DNA from: Parachlamydiales bacterium
GTDB taxonomy: Bacteria > Chlamydiota > Chlamydiia > Chlamydiales > SM23-39
Length of the DNA stretch: 10,019 nt
Assembly (NCBI GenBank): GCA_003151315.1
Contig: PLXF01000147.1
Span: forward strand, 1 to 10,019
Direction of reading: 5' to 3'
Part shown: piece by piece, positions 1 to 5,620 of the stretch
How positions within the stretch are numbered: position 1 is the first letter of the stretch
Layout: each line of letters opens with the position of its first letter
Made by a program: the position numbers and the translations under genes
Notes under the pieces: generated by a model
The model's database searches: none
What the model was told of the DNA's origin: nothing
Seen by the model: only the letters and a program-made list of their open reading frames with translations

Positions 1-165
1 CGCCTTTAGGCGGGAGTTGTTTACAGATCTCTCGTAAATGGGGATATTGTAGCAAGGGGACTAAAAAGAGAAAAGGAGGGATTATTTTTAAAATATTTTT
101 TTATATACCCAACGTGATTCAAAAGTTGGTTTTTGAATCACGAGTCGTGTATACCGATTCTTGAA
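1..165. other. Intergenic region downstream of ispG
   Basis: No gene can be supported here. Positions 81-110 are very AT-rich. A small inverted repeat (CGCC/GGCG, loop TTTA) sits at 1-12. On the plus strand, the frame starting at base 2 reads 11 codons to a TAA at 35-37, so a gene entering from the left could end there, but that is too short to call. The ispG-proximal part carries the GAATCACG-type repeats listed separately. Confidence 0.5.
113..142. repeat. Perfect 12-bp inverted repeat downstream of ispG
   Basis: The arms CGTGATTCAAAA (113-124) and TTTTGAATCACG (131-142) are perfectly complementary around a 6-nt loop. The hairpin begins 23 bp past the ispG stop on the minus strand, where a terminator would be expected. 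No T-run follows the stem on either strand directly; the minus strand goes into TTGGGTATATAAAAAAA. It may be a weak terminator or mRNA 3'-end stabiliser. The GAATCACG word recurs at 2888-2896 and, with one change, at 162-170, so the hairpin may belong to a small repeat family. Confidence 0.55.
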
Positions 166-182
166 TTACGAGAGGTCTATAG
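155..182 (+). repeat. 28-bp dispersed repeat, copy A, over the ispG stop codon
   Basis: This stretch (CGATTCTTGAATTACGAGAG, then GTCTATAG) matches 2881-2908 at 25 of 28 positions in the same orientation. It spans the last codons and the TAA of ispG, so the final residues of IspG (about IDLS) are encoded by repeat sequence. The two copies directly flank the ispG-methyltransferase gene pair. Confidence 0.5.
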
Positions 183-2028
183 GATCTTCCCATTTACCGT
201 GCACCTTGATGAGGTTAATGAGCCGTTCGTCGGCGTCCGCAAAGGCGATGTTTCTTTCGACGCAGCTTTTACCCACATAAAGATCGATGTGGTTTGTTTT
301 TGAGCCCACATAACCAAAGTCGGCATCGGCCATTTCACCGGGGCCATTGACGATACATCCCATAATAGCGATCTTAACCCCCGGAAGATGGGCCGTTTTT
401 TCCCGGATGCGGCGAGAGACCTCCTGTAAATCGAAAAGAGTTCTTCCACAGCCAGGACAAGAAATAAAATCGGTTTTTGTAGTCCGCATCCGCGCTCCCT
501 GAAGGAGGTTAAATGAGAGGCGGCGCAATGATTCTATTGGCTGATTGGCTAAGAGGCAAATCCCTTCAGCTAATTTGTCTGCAAGACAGGCGCCCAATTC
601 AGCTCCTGCATGGATGGGCAGATCTTCTGCATCGCAAGGGTAGGAAAAGGCGAGGAGCACCGGAATATCACTCTCGGCCGATTTGAGCTGATCGACAAAG
701 CGGCGCGTTTCATGTAGAGGTGACGTGAGGGGCTGAAAAACAATCCAATCAGGTTTGCGCTCAAAAGAGGGGAGTTTTTCTGTGTGAGTTAATAGAGCGT
801 AAGGGGTCGATTGGGGAAGGTTCGAGAGGAGATAAGCTCCAGGCAACGGCTTGGAAGACAAGATCCCTATTCCCGCTTCGATCAATTTGCGTGCAAGTGG
901 CGCCGCCTCTAAAGGGACTTCATCGATCCATAGGAGATCTGGCGTATCAATCCCCTTTTTGATTTGCCCCAACTCCGTTTTGGCTCCTAACTGGAGGATA
1001 AAATCGGGGTGCAAGAGATCGGCCGCTGTGATTTTTACCATCACAGTCCCCCCGGAATGCAAAGGAGCTGATTGCGTCGTAGGACGAGCGGCAATTTCTT
1101 CCACATTCCGATGGGTTTCTCCAAATGGTTCAATCCCCTTTCCTTTTTTTTCTTCAAAAAAACGGACAAGCCTGCGGCAAGGATCAATTTCCGACCAGGG
1201 ATCTTCTGTTAGCGAGACACGAATTGTATCGCCGAGACCATCGAGAAGAAGAGACCCGATCCCAATAGAGGACTTGATCCTCCCATCTTCCCCCTCTCCC
1301 GCCTCAGTCACACCGAGATGGAGCGGATAGTCCCAACCGAGTCGATCCATTTCGGCCACTAATAGGCGATAAGCCTGAATCATAACGATCGGATTGCTTG
1401 CCTTCATGGAGAAAAGAAAATTGTGAAAATCGTATTGGCGACAGATGCGGGCAAATTCGAGCGCCGATTCGACCATACCTCGAGGGCTATCCCCGTAACG
1501 GTTCATAATCCGATCCGATAGGGAACCGTGGTTTGCGCCAATTCGGATCGCTTTTTTTAATCGCTTACACAACTCAACTAGGGGGGAAAAACCCTCCTCG
1601 ATTTTAAGCAGTTCTTGGGAATAGGCGGCATCGTCATATTCAATGACTCGAAAAGTAGCGCGTCGATCGACAAAGTTCCCGGGATTTATCCGGATCTTGT
1701 CGACGAAAGGGGCCACAACCATGGCGGCTGGAGGATAAAAGTGGATATCCGCAACAAGGGGGATTGAGTAGCCGCGCGCGATAAGCCCATTTTTAATCGC
1801 CTCGCAACTTTCCGCCTCTTTCTTTCCCTGCACCGTGATGCGGGCAATTTCGCAGCCGGCGTCTGCTAGACGGATAATTTGCTCGATCGTCTGTTGGGCA
1901 TCTCGGGTATCGGAGGTGGTCATCGACTGGATCCGAATCGGATTATTTTGGCCGATCCCCACAGGGCCAACAAATACCTCGCGGGTTGAGCGCCGCTGTG
2001 TTGTATAGACCGATTCGCAGTATTTCAA
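166..2028 (-). CDS. ispG: 4-hydroxy-3-methylbut-2-enyl diphosphate synthase, long form
   Basis: IspG (GcpE) reduces 2-C-methyl-erythritol 2,4-cyclodiphosphate to HMBPP, the penultimate step of the cytosolic MEP isoprenoid pathway, using a [4Fe-4S] cluster. Residues 1 to about 290 form the TIM-barrel part, with family motifs IQSMTT (33-38), PLVADIHF (90-97) and KIRINPGN (111-118). The cluster domain is at the C-terminus, with Cys524, Cys527 (CPGCGR), Cys558 and Glu565 (GCIVNGPGE); this spacing fits the known Cys/Cys/Cys/Glu ligand set. The roughly 200-residue stretch between is the extra domain of the long plant/chlamydial/Bacteroidetes-type enzyme; E. coli IspG has only about 370 residues. 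The start is TTG at 2026-2028, supported by AAGGA five bases upstream and by the N-terminal sequence. It begins 1 bp after the methyltransferase stop, suggesting translational coupling. The C-terminal codons lie within a dispersed repeat. Confidence 0.96.
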   Translation of the reverse strand: MKYCESVYTTQRRSTREVFVGPVGIGQNNPIRIQSMTTSDTRDAQQTIEQIIRLADAGCEIARITVQGKKEAESCEAIKNGLIARGYSIPLVADIHFYPPAAMVVAPFVDKIRINPGNFVDRRATFRVIEYDDAAYSQELLKIEEGFSPLVELCKRLKKAIRIGANHGSLSDRIMNRYGDSPRGMVESALEFARICRQYDFHNFLFSMKASNPIVMIQAYRLLVAEMDRLGWDYPLHLGVTEAGEGEDGRIKSSIGIGSLLLDGLGDTIRVSLTEDPWSEIDPCRRLVRFFEEKKGKGIEPFGETHRNVEEIAARPTTQSAPLHSGGTVMVKITAADLLHPDFILQLGAKTELGQIKKGIDTPDLLWIDEVPLEAAPLARKLIEAGIGILSSKPLPGAYLLSNLPQSTPYALLTHTEKLPSFERKPDWIVFQPLTSPLHETRRFVDQLKSAESDIPVLLAFSYPCDAEDLPIHAGAELGACLADKLAEGICLLANQPIESLRRLSFNLLQGARMRTTKTDFISCPGCGRTLFDLQEVSRRIREKTAHLPGVKIAIMGCIVNGPGEMADADFGYVGSKTNHIDLYVGKSCVERNIAFADADERLINLIKVHGKWEDPIDLS

Positions 2029-2038
2029 TTTATTCCTT
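2026..2038 (-). promoter_or_regulatory. Ribosome binding site and TTG start of ispG
   Basis: On the minus strand AAGGA (2034-2038) is followed by five bases and then TTG (2026-2028). The Shine-Dalgarno lies inside the last codons of the methyltransferase gene, whose TAA is at 2030-2032. This layout decides the ispG start and implies that ribosomes finishing the upstream gene can reinitiate on ispG. Confidence 0.7.
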
Positions 2039-2677
2039 GCGGTGTAGATAAGCGTCTGTCTCTCCCCAAGGGAAAGAAACTGGGGTCGATTTTACGAGAG
2101 TATAGGAAGGGAAGTCAAGCGATTCGCTGATCGTGATCACTTTAGACCCGCTCGGTAAAGGGGCCATGCGAGATAAGAGATTTTCGATTTCGTCTGTGCT
2201 CATACAGGTTGAGTAGAGATAGACGACCGTCGCCTGGGAAAAATCGGCCTCTTCTACAGATTTTTTTTGAAAAAAGGCGTTTGTAACGCCCCAGACGTTT
2301 CTCACCCAATTGGCTTTTTTGACGAAGGAAGGGATCCACTCTATCCCCTCCGTTTGACATCCGAGGTAAAGGGAGAGCCACAAACAGCCCCTTCCCCTCC
2401 CCGATCCCAGTTCAAGCCACCGATCTTGGGGACCGATACCAAACGAAGCGGCGATATGTTCTAAGGTAGTTAACGGAGTTTCTCCGTACGCATAGATGTT
2501 TTTCGCCCCCTTTTTTTGGAGGAATTTGCGACACACACGGTACGGATTGGAAAACAGATAGAGAAGAGACAGAGTACAATCAGCAAGGGCAAAGCGCCAT
2601 TTAGGATAATAGCGGCAGATCACCTTTATCTGTTCTTTTAGCAAGTAATATTTCACAGTAACAAGGGTGGGAAACAT
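2030..2677 (-). CDS. Class I SAM-dependent methyltransferase
   Basis: This 215-residue protein has the glycine-rich SAM-binding motif ELGSGRGRG at residues 89-97, after a hydrophobic lead-in (RWL). An acidic residue follows at the end of the next strand (Glu113, in GIEWIP), the expected ribose-binding position. A predicted strand at about 150-155 (TVVYLY) is followed by STCMS, where family members place motif IV. Residues 1-60 are basic and partly hydrophobic and may serve in substrate or membrane contact. The substrate cannot be told from sequence; the fold is close to the broad group that includes DOT1-like and small-molecule methyltransferases. The ATG start has an in-frame TGA directly before it and no strong Shine-Dalgarno, so a start slightly downstream is possible. 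It is probably in one operon with ispG (1-bp gap), although a functional link is not evident. Confidence 0.8.
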   Translation of the reverse strand: MFPTLVTVKYYLLKEQIKVICRYYPKWRFALADCTLSLLYLFSNPYRVCRKFLQKKGAKNIYAYGETPLTTLEHIAASFGIGPQDRWLELGSGRGRGCLWLSLYLGCQTEGIEWIPSFVKKANWVRNVWGVTNAFFQKKSVEEADFSQATVVYLYSTCMSTDEIENLLSRMAPLPSGSKVITISESLDFPSYTLVKSTPVSFPWGETDAYLHRKE

Positions 2678-2687
2678 TCACTTAGAA

Positions 2688-2740
2688 TATACTCATTGCA
2701 CTTGAAAGCCATCCAAGATTTTTAGCAACTAGTCAGATGC
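2688..2740 (+). repeat. Decayed half-copy of the palindromic element
   Basis: This stretch resembles the left arm of the 172-bp palindrome (2902 onwards). It starts with TATACTCATTGCACTTGAAAG against TATAGTGGTTCCATTTGAAA in the arm, and both continue with a shared CCAAGATTTTT block and an AGTCAGAT/AGTTCAGAT block. Similarity is roughly 70-75% by eye with small gaps. No opposite arm is found beside it. It reads as an old, eroded single arm, located between the methyltransferase start and its possible -10 box. Confidence 0.45.
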
Positions 2741-2746
2741 CCCAGG

Positions 2747-2752
2747 ATTATA
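2747..2752 (-). promoter_or_regulatory. Possible -10 box upstream of the methyltransferase-ispG pair
   Basis: On the minus strand a perfect TATAAT lies about 70 bp before the methyltransferase ATG. No convincing -35 box is seen at 16-18 bp; the sequence there is TCTCTG, inside the CACAGAG inverted repeat. The call rests on the hexamer alone. Confidence 0.3.
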
Positions 2753-2765
2753 CCTAAGTCATTGA

Positions 2766-2839
2766 ACCACAGAGAACACGGAGAAAAGCATAAAAATGCG
2801 CGTTTTCGCGCCTCTGTGAACTCTCTCGCTCTCTGTGGT
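2766..2839. repeat. CACAGAG-type inverted repeat, 74 bp
   Basis: The outer arms ACCACAGAGA (2766-2775) and TCTCTGTGGT (2830-2839) are perfect inverted repeats. Between them are further CTCTGTGAACTCTCTCGCTC words and an internal GCGCGTTTTCGCGC stem (2798-2811). Short intergenic repeats built on ACCACAGAGA...CACGGAG occur in many unrelated bacterial genomes. Its role here is unknown; it has no coding capacity. Confidence 0.6.
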
Positions 2840-2880
2840 AAATATTGATAATAAGCCTGTTATGCAGATGGCTTCAAAGT

Positions 2881-2908
2881 CGATTCTTGAATCACGAGAA
2901 GTATATAG
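2881..2908 (+). repeat. 28-bp dispersed repeat, copy B, abutting the palindrome
   Basis: This is the second copy of the repeat at 155-182, matching at 25 of 28 positions. It contains a short palindrome (GATTC-TT-GAATC). Its last seven bases are the first seven of the large palindrome's left arm, so it may be part of the same mobile or repetitive unit. Confidence 0.5.
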
Positions 2909-3073
2909 TGGTTCCATTTGAAAGGTACCCAAGATTTTTGTTTTAACAGTTCAGATTTTCAACTATTTTGGCAGGGTTACTATTCGAAGACCATAGGACC
3001 CTGCCAAAATAGTTGAAAAGATGAATTGTTAAAACGGAAATATTGGGTGCCTTTCAAGAGGAACCATTATATA
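2902..3073. mobile_element. MITE-like 172-bp palindrome, non-coding
   Basis: Two 76-bp arms (2902-2977 and 2998-3073) are inverted copies with about 10 differences, separated by a 20-bp loop. The inner 20 bp or so of each arm, ending in CTATTTTGGCAGGGT, are identical. Both outer ends are TATATA, which suggests insertion at a TA-type target. The element contains no open reading frame of note, so it would need a transposase supplied elsewhere. It begins 18 bp after the hydrolase stop on the minus strand, so RNA from that gene would fold into a very long hairpin and could stop or be processed there. It could instead be a non-mobile structural repeat. A diverged half-copy lies at 2688-2740. Confidence 0.7.
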
Positions 3074-3091
3074 TCTGAATAGTTGCGATTT

Positions 3092-4036
3092 TTACCAATT
3101 GACGTAGTAACCTGGCTCTACAGGGATGAAGGTATCGGGGTTAATCCCCTTTCGCTCTAACGCTAAAAAGAGATCGTACGGAGGGCGGTCGATCGGTTCG
3201 TCCGATAAATTAAAGGTTTTCCAATGCATCCCCAAGCTGAGGCGCGACTTTACGTCTTGGTGGATTTCCACCCCATCGTAGGGGCTGCAGTGAACGGGAC
3301 TCATGAACTCTTTCGGGATATAGGTCCCAATCGGAATCAGGCTTAAATCCATATAGGGCCATTTTTCCCCAATCTCCTTAAATTCGATCGGATTGTACCC
3401 GGTATCGCCTGTAAAATAGAGGCGCTTGCCCGAGGTCTTCGATTCAAATATATACCCGTTCCAGTGGGTTTTATTCTGATCAAAAAGCCCTCTTCCCGAA
3501 AAGTGTTGCGCCGGAACGGCTGTCACCCGGTAGGCGGCGGTTTCGTGAGATTGCCACCTTTCCAATTCCACCACTTGCTCAATCCCCCTTTTTTTAAACC
3601 AGGGAGAGAGGCGCGATGGGACGATCCAGACTATTTGGGGATTGAGACGATGGAGTTTAAAGACGGTGGCAGCGTCAAGATGGTCGTAGTGGTTATGGCT
3701 CAATAAAACAATATCAATCGCCGGAAGATCGCCGAGCAAAATGGGGGGCTCGTGATTGCGCCGAAAGGAGGAGAGTCGTACCGGCGCGCAATAATCGCTC
3801 CAAATGGGATCGGTTAAGATGGCCAATTGGTCGACTTCAATTAAAAAGGTGCAGTGGCCCATCCAAACAGCAGAAGGCTCCGATTTTTCAAAGGCAGGCA
3901 ATTGCCCCGGGTGAGAAAAATCAGCCGGTGCTGGTACAATAGGATCTTTATATAGCCCCAGCTGCCACCGGATAACCTCCCAAATATTTCTTTTGGAATC
4001 GACAATATAGGGATTTGTAAAACGAATCGACTTCAT
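3092..4036 (-). CDS. Metallo-beta-lactamase-fold hydrolase, RomA/NAPE-PLD-like
   Basis: This 314-residue protein is a metal-dependent hydrolase of the MBL superfamily (Lactamase_B_2 type). The zinc motif SHNHYDHLD gives His114, His116, Asp118 and His119. Further ligands fit His178 (PAQHFSGR), Asp211 (FTGDTGY) and His271 (GMHWKTF). The N-terminal segment with NIWEVIRWQLG and VWMGHCTFLI (57-66), and the late HWKTFNLSDEPIDRP stretch (271-285), are typical of the NAPE-PLD/RomA group, which acts on phosphodiester or lactone-like substrates. No signal peptide is visible, so it is probably cytosolic. The ATG start is supported by GGGGA five bases upstream and by a good promoter about 35 bp further up. 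It diverges from the MATE gene, and a long palindrome follows its stop. The exact substrate is unknown. Confidence 0.88.
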   Translation of the reverse strand: MKSIRFTNPYIVDSKRNIWEVIRWQLGLYKDPIVPAPADFSHPGQLPAFEKSEPSAVWMGHCTFLIEVDQLAILTDPIWSDYCAPVRLSSFRRNHEPPILLGDLPAIDIVLLSHNHYDHLDAATVFKLHRLNPQIVWIVPSRLSPWFKKRGIEQVVELERWQSHETAAYRVTAVPAQHFSGRGLFDQNKTHWNGYIFESKTSGKRLYFTGDTGYNPIEFKEIGEKWPYMDLSLIPIGTYIPKEFMSPVHCSPYDGVEIHQDVKSRLSLGMHWKTFNLSDEPIDRPPYDLFLALERKGINPDTFIPVEPGYYVNW

Positions 4037-4070
4037 AAATTCCCCATATAGAATTTACTATTTTTTTCTC

Positions 4071-4099
4071 AATATATGAAATAAGCGCTTGACTATCAA
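4071..4099 (-). promoter_or_regulatory. Promoter for the MBL-fold hydrolase
   Basis: On the minus strand TTGATA (-35, 4094-4099) and TATATT (-10, 4071-4076) are separated by 17 bp. This is a strong match to a housekeeping sigma-factor promoter. The -10 box lies 34 bp before the ATG. The -35 box shares one base with that of the opposite promoter for the MATE gene. Confidence 0.6.
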
Positions 4100-4118
4100 T
4101 AAGTTCTAACTCTATAGA
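4089..4118 (+). promoter_or_regulatory. Promoter for the MATE transporter
   Basis: TTGACT (4089-4094) and TATAGA (4113-4118) are separated by 18 bp on the plus strand. The -10 box lies about 65 bp before the MATE start codon. Together with the opposite -35 box it forms the odd palindrome TTGACTATCAA, so both promoters use the same short patch of DNA. Confidence 0.55.
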
Positions 4119-4183
4119 ATTTTAAGGCAATTCATGGTATATTCAACTTAAACATAAAGCTTCTGTCTATTTCGACTTGATAT

Positions 4184-5620
4184 ATGGATCAATCTAATTT
4201 ATTGACCCGCTACCCTCCGGGCAGCATTCGGGAATTGTGGTCTATTTCTCTCCCGCTCATGATCTCGACGCTCGCTTCGCTGTTCATGATTTTTACCGAT
4301 CGGATTTTTTTAGCCCATTATTCTGTTTCGGCGCTCAACGCTTCCGTGACGGCGGGTACCCTCGCCTGGTCGCTAATGGTCGGAGTGGGGATGATCACAG
4401 CGATGTCAGAAATTTTTGTCGCCCAATATAACGGAGCCAAACTCTATAACCGTTTAGGCGTTCCTGTTTGGCAGATGATCTGGTTTTCCCTGTTTTCGTT
4501 TATCTTTTTTATTCCGATTGCGATTTGGGGCGCTCCCCTCTTGTTCCAGAATAGCCCCTACGCAGCAATGGAGACCGAGTTTTTCCGTTGGCTGATGTTT
4601 TTTGGACCCAGTTACGCTCTGATGACCACCTTTTCTGGATTTTTTATCGGAAGGGGCAAAACCAAGACGCTCGTTTGGCTCGCGGTCGGTGCCAATATCA
4701 TCAACATCGGGCTCGACCGAGCTCTGATTTTCGGTATCCCAGGAATTGTTCCAGAAATGGGGATTCGAGGGGCTGCGATCGCCACTTGCTTTGGGTATCT
4801 CTTTGAAGCGAGTATGCTCGCCGTATTGTTCTTAAGTCGAGAAAATCGGGAAAAATATGGAACGGCTCTCTACAAGATCAACTGGGCCGAGATGAAGAGA
4901 TGTCTAAAAGTGGGCTTTCCTCAAGGGATTTTTTGCAGCTTAGAGGTGTTCGGCTGGGCGGTATTCTATTGGATGATGACGGCTCTCGGCGAAATGCACA
5001 TCACCGTCTCTAGCATCTGCCAGAGCTTTACCATCCTCCTCTCTTTCTTTTGCGATGGCCTCAGTAGGGGCGCGGCCGCCGTGGCTGGAAATCTCATAGG
5101 GGCAAAAAAGAGGGAGTTGATCGGAAAGGTGTTGAAATCGGGGCTAATCCTCCTCGTCATCTTTAATCTCGTGGTCGGCATTTTCCTAGTTCTCAATCCC
5201 GATGATACTGTGCGTCTCCTCTTTCTTAAGCAAGGGGCCTTAAGCCACTCAGATCTCGCCTTTGAGGGAGCTCTCAAAATCTGCCTCCTCTATGCCTTCC
5301 TCTACCTGTTTTTTGAGGGGGCCCGCTGGCTCCTCTCGGGTATTTTGATTGCTGCCGGCGATACGATGTTCCTTTTAGTGGCAGGATCGGTCTCTGTGTG
5401 GCTATTTCTCTTAGGACCTATCTATTGGATTGTCGTTAAAGGGAACCTACCGGTCGAATACGCCTGGGGACTCACGGTCATCTACAGCGCCCTCTTGCTA
5501 GTCGTTTATTGGTTAAGATTCCGCTGGGGCTCATGGCAAAAGATCGAGCTAATCGAAAATACGCTCCCTGTAGAAGCGGCGGCGCTTGCCGAAACCGAAA
5601 CGGATCTTAGCGCAGAGTAA
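4184..5620 (+). CDS. MATE-family multidrug/toxin efflux transporter
   Basis: This 478-residue integral membrane protein has the length and about twelve hydrophobic segments expected of MATE (NorM/DinF-type) antiporters, which export organic cations or other compounds across the inner membrane using H+ or Na+. Family-like features include an N-terminal helix with SLPLMIS (22-28), FTDRIFLAHYS (37-47), the GIRGAAIATCFGYL stretch (193-206) closing the first half, GFPQGIFCSLE (244-254) opening the second, and AGNLIGAKKR (301-310). The C-terminal tail after about 452 is short, charged and acidic. The ATG at 4184 has no clear Shine-Dalgarno, but the protein start fits the family. The gene runs opposite to the hydrolase and converges on pfp, overlapping its 3' end by 14 bp. 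The substrate is not evident. Confidence 0.9.
   Translation: MDQSNLLTRYPPGSIRELWSISLPLMISTLASLFMIFTDRIFLAHYSVSALNASVTAGTLAWSLMVGVGMITAMSEIFVAQYNGAKLYNRLGVPVWQMIWFSLFSFIFFIPIAIWGAPLLFQNSPYAAMETEFFRWLMFFGPSYALMTTFSGFFIGRGKTKTLVWLAVGANIINIGLDRALIFGIPGIVPEMGIRGAAIATCFGYLFEASMLAVLFLSRENREKYGTALYKINWAEMKRCLKVGFPQGIFCSLEVFGWAVFYWMMTALGEMHITVSSICQSFTILLSFFCDGLSRGAAAVAGNLIGAKKRELIGKVLKSGLILLVIFNLVVGIFLVLNPDDTVRLLFLKQGALSHSDLAFEGALKICLLYAFLYLFFEGARWLLSGILIAAGDTMFLLVAGSVSVWLFLLGPIYWIVVKGNLPVEYAWGLTVIYSALLLVVYWLRFRWGSWQKIELIENTLPVEAAALAETETDLSAE

Noticed and set aside
2..37. Possible C-terminal tail of a plus-strand gene entering from the left
   Set aside because: Only 11 codons are visible before the stop, and another frame is also open to the window edge. 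This is too little to call.
113..142. Classical intrinsic terminator for ispG
   Set aside because: The stem is perfect, but no T-run directly follows it on either strand. It is kept as an inverted repeat only.
851..1330. A 159-codon open frame on the plus strand
   Set aside because: It lies wholly inside ispG on the opposite strand. Its translation looks like no known protein, while the minus-strand frame carries all IspG motifs.
2678..3091. A small gene or CRISPR array in the repeat-rich gap
   Set aside because: No frame of useful length is open. The repeats are inverted and dispersed, without regular spacers.
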